Shown here one piece after another: positions 52,027-59,644 of a stretch of DNA of 64,000 nt. The notes under the pieces were generated by a model. It searched no databases. It worked only from the letters and a program-made list of their open reading frames with translations, and had not been told where the DNA came from. The DNA lies in assembly GCA_021325495.1 (NCBI GenBank), contig JAJPGZ010000001.1:62001-126000 (forward strand). The letters run 5' to 3'. Each line of letters begins with the position of its first letter. Positions within the stretch are counted from its first letter, which is position 1. This DNA comes from Spartobacteria bacterium. GTDB lineage: Bacteria > Verrucomicrobiota > Verrucomicrobiia > Chthoniobacterales > UBA10450. The translations under genes and the position numbers were made by a program.

Positions 52027-53952
52027 TCAATGCTTCCCTGGGGGCGCGTAGGTGCGCGCGAGTTCTTTCGTTAGGCCAGCGAGTTTGTTGTAAGTCTCGT
52101 CGCCCAGCTGCGTCCGGCCGTGCAAAACGGTGAGATAGACGTTCCCCTGACTGAAAAATGTGATGGCCGATTTGTTCCCGTGCAATGTCATGGCGTTCAG
52201 CGGTCCGAGGTTCGTCTCGAACATGTGCTGATGGATCCGTTGGAGCAGCGATGGTGCCACCGCGCAGAGGCCGCCCACCGCCATGTCGTCGGGCAAATTG
52301 CCAGCCAGACTCAAACCGTCGGCAAAGGTGACGACGCACCCGGCCACGCCTTCGAGTCCACTCGCGCGCGAAACCACTTCCTTCGCGTCGATCGTCGGCG
52401 CTTCGGCGTTGTCGATCTTTCCCTTGTCGATCTTGTCGGCCGGCGCCGGCGTTTCCACTTTTGCAATCGGCGCGTCGCTCGATTGGAAACGACTCGCGTC
52501 CTCTTTCGCTTTGAGCGAGAACGGCGTCTCGAAATCTCCGCCGCGCTCGGCCTCGACTTGATCGTCGCGCATTTGCAGCGTCTCCTGCGGAATGTTCTTC
52601 AACACTTCCTGCAATGGCAATTGCACCGGCGTTTCCGAAGTATCGAGCACGAGCAATTCGCGGAACTGACGCGGCATCGCATTCTGAAAAACTTTTGGCG
52701 ACACCACCACGCGTCCGATCGCGAGCTGCGGTTGAATGAGCGAAAGCGGAAATTCGATGCGCGTTTCGTCCGGCACCGTCGTCGGACTGCCGTTCAATTG
52801 AAACGGCGGGATCGTTTCCAAAATCGGACGCAGCGGCAACGAAATCTTCGGCTCGTTCCGTTTCGCTTTCGGCGGCAGCGGCAGATCGAAGATTTCCTCT
52901 TCCGGTTCGGCTTTGCTTTCCATGCCGGGGACGAGCGTCAATTTCGGTTTCAATAAATCCGAGCATGGCGGCGCCACTTTCGGCGGCGGCGGCGTGGGCG
53001 ATTTCAACCGAATTGGAACGGACGGCCCGCTAGAGGCTGGAACTCTCTCTGTTGCAGGCTCGTCCGTTCCGTTCGGTGGAAGCTCGATGGAAATCTTGGC
53101 TGGCTTCGGCGGTTCGTTAGGCGGAGTCTTCGCCGCAGAGGGAGGCGCTGGTTGCGATTCGGGCGAAAGCGGAATTGTCAGGCGAATTGTCGATCTTGCC
53201 GGCGTCGATGCGGGCTTGTTTGATTCGCGCACCGTTTCCGGCTCGGCCTCGGACAATGATTTCGCGCTCGCCGGTTCCACTTTCACCGGCGGGTGCGCGC
53301 TGGTCTCGATCGGCGTGATGCTGGTCCCAAATTTTTCCGTGTCTTCGATCGTCGCCTGCAAAATCGGCGTATCGACTTGCGGCACGACCTGGTCGCGCTC
53401 CTGATCTTCGCGCACGCGCGCGGTCGTAAATTGCTCGAGCACTTTCGCGAACGGCAGCGGCACCTGCATCATTTCGTTTTGCGGGATGCTGCGCACAAAA
53501 ATTTCCGGGACCTGTTCGTATATGGCCGTAAGCGCGGCGGCCGGTTTGCCGATCGCCATTCCCTTTTCGACTTCGGAGGCCTTTAACAAAATGCGGCGGT
53601 GTGAATCGAAAGTGTCGGCGGGCTTGAGGTAAGAAGGCGGAATTTCAGCGAGGACGTCTGAGAGTTGGAGCGCGATGGTGCGCTCGACTTTCGGCTCGAG
53701 TGCGATCGCAACCGCGGGTGGCAATCCGCTCGGGCGCGCCGAGGGACGAGATGTCGATCTTGGCGCGGCCCCGGCCGCGACTTTGAACGGGTCGAGCGGC
53801 GCAATCGTGCGCGTCGTGTTCGGCATGACCGTCTTGGCCAGTTTTTCGCTGCTCGATTTCTCCGCCGGCATGGCGCGCGCGGCCGTAACCCGCGGGGGCG
53901 GACGCAAACGCGCTTTCATTTTTTCGATTAAATTTGCGAACGGAATAGCCAT
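52027..53952 (-). CDS. Large Pro-rich protein with C-terminal roadblock domain
   Basis: 641 residues. Most of the protein is low-complexity (Pro, Ala, Ser, Glu). It contains recurring short units with LPL and IP: IALQLSDVLAEIPPSYL, QVPLPFAKVLEQF, ISLPLRPILETIPPFQL, QLPLQEVLKNIPQETL. The last ~110 residues (VVSRASGLEGVAGCVVTFADGLSLAG, then YLTVLHGRTQLGDETYNKL) fit a roadblock domain. It lies between the ATPase and MglA genes and may be an adaptor between them. Its ATG overlaps a nine-base motif (ACATG). Confidence 0.8.
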   Translation of the reverse strand: MAIPFANLIEKMKARLRPPPRVTAARAMPAEKSSSEKLAKTVMPNTTRTIAPLDPFKVAAGAAPRSTSRPSARPSGLPPAVAIALEPKVERTIALQLSDVLAEIPPSYLKPADTFDSHRRILLKASEVEKGMAIGKPAAALTAIYEQVPEIFVRSIPQNEMMQVPLPFAKVLEQFTTARVREDQERDQVVPQVDTPILQATIEDTEKFGTSITPIETSAHPPVKVEPASAKSLSEAEPETVRESNKPASTPARSTIRLTIPLSPESQPAPPSAAKTPPNEPPKPAKISIELPPNGTDEPATERVPASSGPSVPIRLKSPTPPPPKVAPPCSDLLKPKLTLVPGMESKAEPEEEIFDLPLPPKAKRNEPKISLPLRPILETIPPFQLNGSPTTVPDETRIEFPLSLIQPQLAIGRVVVSPKVFQNAMPRQFRELLVLDTSETPVQLPLQEVLKNIPQETLQMRDDQVEAERGGDFETPFSLKAKEDASRFQSSDAPIAKVETPAPADKIDKGKIDNAEAPTIDAKEVVSRASGLEGVAGCVVTFADGLSLAGNLPDDMAVGGLCAVAPSLLQRIHQHMFETNLGPLNAMTLHGNKSAITFFSQGNVYLTVLHGRTQLGDETYNKLAGLTKELARTYAPPGKH

Positions 53953-53958
53953 GTCGAT

Positions 53959-55683
53959 CTAGTGGTCCTCCGAGGTGACGCGCCAGACTTCTTCCAGCGT
54001 CGTGATTCCTTCGATCGCCTTCTCAATTCCGACGACGCGCAATGTTTTCATGCCTTCGTTCACCGCCTGGTTCTTGATCGCGCTCGCCGACGCGCGTTTG
54101 ATGATGAGGCGCCGCACCGTTTCCGTGATCGGCAGTGCTTCGATCAACGCCGCCCGGCCGAGATAACCGCGGCCTTTGCAACGGTCGCAGCCCACGCCCT
54201 GGGAGAAGACCGCGTCCTTCTTTTTCTCGATGTTGAGCTTTTCGAAAACTTCCGGCTCGGGGACAAACTCTTCGCGGCAATTCGTGCACACCCGCCTAAC
54301 AAGTCGCTGCGCGCAGCTCAAAAGCATCGAGCTCGAAATCAAAAACGGCTCGATCCCCATGTCGTCCAGTCGCGTGATCGCGCCCGCGGCGTCGTTCGTG
54401 TGCAAAGTCGAAAGCACCTGGTGACCGGTGAGCGCGGCTTTGACCGCGATGTCGGCCGTTTCATTGTCGCGAATTTCACCCACCATCACGATGTCGGGGT
54501 CCTGGCGCAGGATCGATCGCAACGCCGACGCGAAATCCAGACCGATGTCGTTGCGCACCGCCACCTGATTGATGCCGACGAGCTCGTATTCGATCGGGTC
54601 TTCGACCGTGACGATGTTGTATTGCGGATTGTTCAGCTCGTGCAGAACGGAGTAGAGCGTTGTCGTTTTACCGGAACCGGTCGGGCCGGTAACGAGAATC
54701 ATTCCGTGCGGCGCGTCGATCGCCTTGCGGAATTTCGACAGCGTGTCGTCGTCCATGCCCATCTGGTCGATCGAGCTGGTGAGCGACGATTTGTCGAGAA
54801 TACGGATGACGATTTTTTCGCCGTGCGCGGTGGGCAAGATCGAGATACGCAAGTCGACTTCCTTGCCCATGACTTTGATGCGGAAACGGCCGTCCTGCGG
54901 AATGCGGCGCTCGGCAATGTTGAGGCCGGCGAGAATTTTGATACGCGATGTGATCGCGAGCTGGAGCGCTTTCGGCGGCGATTCCGCCAGAATTAATTCG
55001 CCATCGACACGGTAACGCAGCTTCAGCGTGTTCAGGAACGGCTCGATGTGAATGTCCGACGCTTTTTCCTTGATCGCCTGCGCCAAAATCAGATTGACGA
55101 TCTTGATGACGGGCGCGTCTTCGCTGTCGTGCGCCAGCCGGTCGAGGTCGATCTCTTCCCGCGAAACTTTTTGGACTTCGAGACTTTCCGCGGCGGATTG
55201 CGCGGCTTCGTCCGAAACCTGACGCAACATTTGATTCATGTTCGCGCCGCCGGTCACGCCGCTCAGCGCCAGCTCCACCGATTTCTCGGTCGCGATCATC
55301 GGCACAATGTCGAGCTGCACGCGCCGCTTCAGGTCGTCGATCGCGACTACGTTCGTCGGATCGGCCATGGCCACGAAAAGTTTTCCGTTCAAGCGCGCGA
55401 TCGGCACCAGCTTGTTCGCCTTCGCCATTTCGCGCGGCACCAGCTCCATCACTTCTTCCGGCACGCGCACCTTCAGCAGATTTATCGGCGGCGTATTCAG
55501 GCAACGTCCCATCGAGAACGCCATGTCCTGTTCGGTGACGAACTGTTTGTCCGTCAAAATTTTGAGTAACCGTCCGCCTTCCTGCTTTTGGATCGCGACT
55601 GCTTCTTCGAGCTGGTTAGGCAGAAGTAATCCGTCCTCGATCAGGACGTCGGCGATGCGCTCTCCGAATGATTTACTTCTCAT
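53959..55683 (-). CDS. PilB/GspE-type assembly ATPase
   Basis: 574 residues. N-terminal T2SSE domain (IADVLIEDGLLLPNQLEEAV), then the hexameric ATPase: Walker A VTGPTGSGKTTTLYS, Asp box VEDPIEYELVGINQ, Walker B ILRQDPDIVMVGEIRDNET and His box LSTLHTNDAAGAITRL; the zinc-binding Cys4 is CTNCREE and CDRCKGRGYLGR. It powers pilus or pseudopilus extension. Prepilin genes on the other strand (57.1 kb on) and the MglA/roadblock genes make a type IV pilus or secretion module likely. Confidence 0.93.
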   Translation of the reverse strand: MRSKSFGERIADVLIEDGLLLPNQLEEAVAIQKQEGGRLLKILTDKQFVTEQDMAFSMGRCLNTPPINLLKVRVPEEVMELVPREMAKANKLVPIARLNGKLFVAMADPTNVVAIDDLKRRVQLDIVPMIATEKSVELALSGVTGGANMNQMLRQVSDEAAQSAAESLEVQKVSREEIDLDRLAHDSEDAPVIKIVNLILAQAIKEKASDIHIEPFLNTLKLRYRVDGELILAESPPKALQLAITSRIKILAGLNIAERRIPQDGRFRIKVMGKEVDLRISILPTAHGEKIVIRILDKSSLTSSIDQMGMDDDTLSKFRKAIDAPHGMILVTGPTGSGKTTTLYSVLHELNNPQYNIVTVEDPIEYELVGINQVAVRNDIGLDFASALRSILRQDPDIVMVGEIRDNETADIAVKAALTGHQVLSTLHTNDAAGAITRLDDMGIEPFLISSSMLLSCAQRLVRRVCTNCREEFVPEPEVFEKLNIEKKKDAVFSQGVGCDRCKGRGYLGRAALIEALPITETVRRLIIKRASASAIKNQAVNEGMKTLRVVGIEKAIEGITTLEEVWRVTSEDH

Positions 55684-55717
55684 GACGATGTCGATCTTGC
55701 ACGTTGTCGATCTTTCG

Positions 55718-56611
55718 TTAGGCCCGCGTTTCCAGCCGGTAAATCGATTGCAGGTTCCGGATGATCGCGGTCGGACGCGCCAGGTACCACGTCACCGCGT
55801 AATCGACCGATTGTTCGACCGCTTCGCGGCCGCTGGCGTCAAAAGGATTGCAGCACGCCACCATGATGGTGCGGCTCACGAGATCGAACGGGACAAACAA
55901 ACGCCCGAGCGTGAGATGATCCGGCAACATCGGCGCGATCTGCCGGTCGAGGTCGTAATACTCGAGCGGCACGTAGGCGAATTTCGTCCGGTCGATTAAG
56001 GCCGAGAGAATTTTCTCCATCGACTCGTTGTTGTCCTTGCACAAATAATCGAGCAACGACGACGCCAGAGCGCGCGCGCTCAGGTTTTTGTTCGACTGCG
56101 TCACCTCCTGCAACGCCGCCGTGATCGCCGCCTCGTCGAACAACTGCTGCACGATCAAAAATTTCGCGAGATGATCGTCACCGCGTTCGGTCAGGTTCGC
56201 CATGCGGCCGACGTTTGCGCCCACGTCGATGAGCGCGCCGTTCACGCCGGTCACGCCGCTGTGCGGAGTGTCGATCAAACCGCTCTTGCCCGCGATCGCT
56301 TCCCCGCTCGCGTGCAATCGCGTTTCGATTTCGCCCAGCATCGCCAGGATATCGGGCGCGTTCGATTCCTTCACCAGAATGCTCTCGCACTCCTGCATCG
56401 CCAGCGTGTACGAGCCGGAGTTGAAATACGTTTCCGCCAGCCGGCGCGACACGCGCAATGCGTCGTCGTGTTTGCCGATTTTGCCGTAGGCGTCCTTTAA
56501 AATTTCGAGCGAGTGATAGTCGTCCGGCTGTGTCTGGGCAATAGCCTCAAACATCTCGATCGTTTGCACGATCTGATTATGTTCTTCGTCGGAGAGCGTG
56601 TGTTCCAGCAC
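55718..56611 (-). CDS. GspE N-domain-like protein with TPR-type N-terminus
   Basis: 297 residues from the GTG at 56611. The first ~85 residues form TPR-like helices (LEILKDAYGKIGKHDDALRVSRRLAETYF), and the C-terminal ~120 (EYYDLDRQIAPMLPDHLTLGRLF through YLARPTAIIRNLQSIYRL) resemble the N-terminal domain of GspE/PilB ATPases without the ATPase. It precedes the ATPase gene by 34 bases, which hold two motif copies and TCGTTAGG. Possibly a regulator or adaptor of the ATPase. Start uncertain: no good ribosome site. Confidence 0.72.
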   Translation of the reverse strand: MLEHTLSDEEHNQIVQTIEMFEAIAQTQPDDYHSLEILKDAYGKIGKHDDALRVSRRLAETYFNSGSYTLAMQECESILVKESNAPDILAMLGEIETRLHASGEAIAGKSGLIDTPHSGVTGVNGALIDVGANVGRMANLTERGDDHLAKFLIVQQLFDEAAITAALQEVTQSNKNLSARALASSLLDYLCKDNNESMEKILSALIDRTKFAYVPLEYYDLDRQIAPMLPDHLTLGRLFVPFDLVSRTIMVACCNPFDASGREAVEQSVDYAVTWYLARPTAIIRNLQSIYRLETRA

Positions 56612-57097
56612 GGCACGCCGTAAAAAGCTAAAACCATGCCCCCCTTGGCACGCCGTAATGTTTCTTTGAAGGCGGCTCTCCCTCGCTCGCCTCTTAGTGG
56701 CCCGTCGGCGACAGCGACAATCCAACAGCGGGTGGCGTTGCGTCGCGGAGCAACAACTTTAACGGGTAAACGAATTTCAACGGCTAGCGCCAGGGAGCGT
56801 AACAATTTAGCCGTCTAGCGCCAGGGAGCGTAACCTGAGACTTTCTCAAATTGTAGCGCCCCGTCGCGACGCAACAGTCCATATCGGGCAAACAATTCCG
56901 GGCGACTAGCGCAAGGGAGGTAATGTCGATCTTGCGCGGCCCGTCGCGATCGGCTGTCTAGCGCCAGGGAGCGTAATGCGCGACTTTTCCCAATCAGCCC
57001 AACCTTTTGCCTTCTGCCTTCATGACTTTTGACTTCTGCCTTCTGACTTTTGCCTTCTGCCTTCCTACTTTTGCCTTTATAAATAGCTCCTCATCTC
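56612..57097. repeat. Gene-free divergent region with 19-bp repeats and a CTT-rich tract
   Basis: This 486-base gap separates the minus-strand ATPase operon from the plus-strand prepilin cassette. Four copies of CTAGCGCCAGGGAGCGTAA (56784, 56815, 56906 as a variant, 56958) are interspersed with CCCGTCGCGA words. From 57004 to 57078 there is a degenerate tract of TTTTGCCTTCTGCC and TGACTTTTGACTTC units. One motif copy (56924). Promoters for both directions must lie here, but I cannot identify them. Confidence 0.8.
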
Positions 57098-57742
57098 GTG
57101 CGTCCTCTCCGTTTCCCCCCTAATCGAATCGCCACCAGGCCCACATCCTTTAGCGTTTTGCCTTCTTACTTTCGCCTTCGTTCGCCAGCGTTCACACTGA
57201 TCGAACTGTTAGTCGTCATCGCCATTATCATCATCCTGATCGGACTACTGTTTCCCGCGTTCAAGGGCGCACAGACACAAGCGAAACGCACACAAGCGAA
57301 GAACGATCTGACGCAATTAATCGCCGCTGTGAATGCTTATTATACCGAGTACGGCAAATACCCCCTTCCCGCGACGTCACAGGGACAAAATGAAGATTAC
57401 ACGTACGGCTATGATGGCGGAACGTCTCCAGCAAATTCTGACTTGATAATGATTTTACAGAACGACGCGGGCAAGAGCGCGGACAACCCAAAAGGAATTG
57501 TGTTCTTTAATGGTCCCATTGCTAAAAGCGTCGGCGGCTATGGAATTCAGTCCGCCAGTGCGCCGAATCCATCGGCATTTTTCGATCCTTGGGGAAGAGG
57601 TTACTCGATCTGCATCGACTCGGATTACAACAACAAGGTTCGAGAGCGTGGCACAGGTAACTTGTTAACACTCGGAGTCATTACCTGGTCGCTGGGAGAG
57701 AACGGGGATTGGGACAAAAGCGGAATCGCATCTTGGAAATGA
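57098..57742 (+). CDS. GspG-like pseudopilin
   Basis: 214 residues. FTLIELLVVIAIIIILIGLLFPA is a prepilin cleavage and anchor helix, preceded by a long leader. The C-terminal ~120 residues (AYYTEYGKYPLP, DPWGRGYSICIDSDYNN, TWSLGENGDWDKSG) follow the GspG pattern with a calcium-loop-like Asp/Gly ending. The GTG at 57098 gives a 31-residue leader; TTG 57158 would give a more typical one, and part of the leader is encoded by the CTT-rich tract. First gene of the cassette, overlapping the next by ATGA. Confidence 0.85.
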   Translation: MRPLRFPPNRIATRPTSFSVLPSYFRLRSPAFTLIELLVVIAIIIILIGLLFPAFKGAQTQAKRTQAKNDLTQLIAAVNAYYTEYGKYPLPATSQGQNEDYTYGYDGGTSPANSDLIMILQNDAGKSADNPKGIVFFNGPIAKSVGGYGIQSASAPNPSAFFDPWGRGYSICIDSDYNNKVRERGTGNLLTLGVITWSLGENGDWDKSGIASWK

Positions 57743-58413
57743 GGCGCGTCGCTCAGTCGAGGAGCGCCTTCACACTTCTCGAGATGCTTTTGGTCATCGG
57801 GATCATTTCCATTTTGCTCGTTGCGGTTATTCCCGTCGTTAACTCTCTTTCTAAATCTGGCGGCCGGAAAGCGACCGCCAGTCTGCTACTAAGCGGAATT
57901 GAGCAAACACGAGCGCAAGCGATAAAAGACGGTCGAGTCACATACATGGCGTTCGCAGCGCAGCCGACCGGGGCGACAAGTTCGATCACAGACAAGAAAA
58001 TCTTAGACCGGTATTTTTACCATTCGTACGCGATTTTCGAAGATGACTCGGATTTTACGAAGCCCAAGATTCAAGTCACGGCGTGGAAAATATTTCCGGT
58101 GGGTGTAAGTCTCCGAACGGAGATTTCATTCCCGCCCCCGCCTGGCGGGCAGACTAACGCGTGTAACGCAGCATGGAATTCGACCGCCTTTGCGTTCACG
58201 CCAGCAAACTCTGCGGCCGAATCATTTCCCTATATCAAGTTTGATGAAGGCGGAACATTGGTTGCGCCAACGCCAATCAATCCAGGACCGATGTTGTTGC
58301 GTTTTTTTGAAGGCTTCGTTGATGGCACGTTCGAAAGACCCACCACCAAGGCGAACAAAGATGAGGTTATAAGTATCGCGCCGGTGACGGGTCGAGCGAC
58401 ATTTATCCCATGA
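57739..58413 (+). CDS. Prepilin-like protein, probable Verru_Chthon cassette protein D
   Basis: 224 residues. The signal is SAFTLLEMLLVIGIISILLVAVIPV, with a basic leader (RRVAQSR). The rest is a mixed alpha/beta domain of GspH type (LLLSGIEQTRAQAIKDGRVTYMAF). Size and order fit protein D of the four-gene cassette described in Verrucomicrobium and Chthoniobacter. ATG 57739 overlaps the previous stop. Function of the cassette is not known; prepilin signals imply assembly by a pilus-type machine. Confidence 0.78.
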   Translation: MRRVAQSRSAFTLLEMLLVIGIISILLVAVIPVVNSLSKSGGRKATASLLLSGIEQTRAQAIKDGRVTYMAFAAQPTGATSSITDKKILDRYFYHSYAIFEDDSDFTKPKIQVTAWKIFPVGVSLRTEISFPPPPGGQTNACNAAWNSTAFAFTPANSAAESFPYIKFDEGGTLVAPTPINPGPMLLRFFEGFVDGTFERPTTKANKDEVISIAPVTGRATFIP

Positions 58414-58904
58414 CTCGTAACAAGGACGAGGGATTCAGTTTAATAGAGGTCGTGATGGCACTCGGAATCGTGTCTTTCGCGATCGTCGCGATTCTTGGAA
58501 TATTTCCAATAGCACTCAGCTCCAACAGGTCAGGAATGAACGAAGCGCGTGCCGCTCAAATCGTTCGTGCAATTACCGGAACAATCGATGCACAAAGCGC
58601 GACCTTCAGCACGATCGACTGTTATGGCGCAACATTGAACCTAGCGACGCTGAAAAAGAACGATCCGGTGGTGACGATATATGCGAGCTATCCCTCAAGT
58701 CCGAGTCAGCCCACGTTCACTACAGCGCCGACTTCTGACTCGATTTATACGATCGAACTTCGCTTCGACAATGATCCACCGGTAACCGCCGCTCCAACGA
58801 ATCTCGGTGCCGGAAAGATTAACCTAATTGGGATTCGCGTTTACGGAAAATCGCAATCAGAAGGCGCGATGGAGTTTTTTTATCTCGCTCGCAATAAAGG
58901 ATGA
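58410..58904 (+). CDS. Prepilin-like protein, probable Verru_Chthon cassette protein B
   Basis: 164 residues with MTRNKDEGFSLIEVVMALGI: Gly-Phe cleavage site and Glu5, then the hydrophobic helix. The body (ARAAQIVRAITGTIDAQSATF, YTIELRFDNDPPV) resembles GspI/V-type minor pseudopilins. It overlaps both neighbours by a few bases, so the cassette is one operon. Assignment to protein B rests on order and size. Confidence 0.76.
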   Translation: MTRNKDEGFSLIEVVMALGIVSFAIVAILGIFPIALSSNRSGMNEARAAQIVRAITGTIDAQSATFSTIDCYGATLNLATLKKNDPVVTIYASYPSSPSQPTFTTAPTSDSIYTIELRFDNDPPVTAAPTNLGAGKINLIGIRVYGKSQSEGAMEFFYLARNKG

Positions 58905-59644
58905 GAAGACGCAGATTATTTAATAGGAACGCATTTACTCTCGCGGAATTGCTGATCGCTATCGGCATTACCATCGCACTCGTCGCTTTGTTAGGCCGAG
59001 TCCTTGTCGCCACCACAACATTGTATCGAGGCGCCGATCAAAGAATGGATGCGTTTCGGGACGCCAAGGCGGCGCTGCAGATGATGACGAACGATTTGAG
59101 TCGCGCGAATATCAACGGAAACGCGCAGATGTTGACTCTGGCTAACTACGCGAGCGGAAACACCTACGCAAAAGAAGCGTACGCTGTCACCTCAGTTAAA
59201 AACAAAGGAAAGAGCGACCTCTGCACGGTCGCTTATTACCTAGACTGGGACGCGTCCGCTAAAGCGTATTCTCTCCGGCGTTTCTTTAAAGACAGCGATA
59301 CCACCGTCACTAGCCTCGCGCAGACTTCCCCGGATTTCAGCACGCTGTACGATCGCACTAAGAACACGACACCGGAAACAATTGCTAGCTATGTCTGGGA
59401 TCTTGAAATCCGGCCCGGCCAAGGCGCAACCGCCCTTCCGGTCGGCTCCGCACCGTCTTCTCAATGGAACTGGGTGGAGATTCGTTTCAAGGCGATAAGC
59501 GTTAAGGCAGGACAAAAGCTGGCATCTATCTCGACAGTTCAGCAATCAACCTGGGATGATCCGTCGACAGTTGAGTACCGCACGCTGATCTTGCCCAACG
59601 AACAGCAGTTCGTTAGTCGCGTTTCGCTTTTCCAAACACAGTGA
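58901..59644 (+). CDS. Prepilin-like protein, probable Verru_Chthon cassette protein C
   Basis: 247 residues. NRNAFTLAELLIAIGITIALVALL is a prepilin signal of GspJ type. The rest has the conserved order seen in GspJ-like proteins (ALQMMTNDLSRANI, YLDWDASAKAYSLRRFF, VWDLEIRPG). It should be one of the tip subunits with B and D. Overlaps by ATGA-type junctions on both sides. Confidence 0.77.
   Translation: MRRRRLFNRNAFTLAELLIAIGITIALVALLGRVLVATTTLYRGADQRMDAFRDAKAALQMMTNDLSRANINGNAQMLTLANYASGNTYAKEAYAVTSVKNKGKSDLCTVAYYLDWDASAKAYSLRRFFKDSDTTVTSLAQTSPDFSTLYDRTKNTTPETIASYVWDLEIRPGQGATALPVGSAPSSQWNWVEIRFKAISVKAGQKLASISTVQQSTWDDPSTVEYRTLILPNEQQFVSRVSLFQTQ

Noticed and set aside
56784-57078. Repeats as a CRISPR array
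   Set aside because: Spacing is irregular, copies are variable, the tract is degenerate and no cas genes are near.
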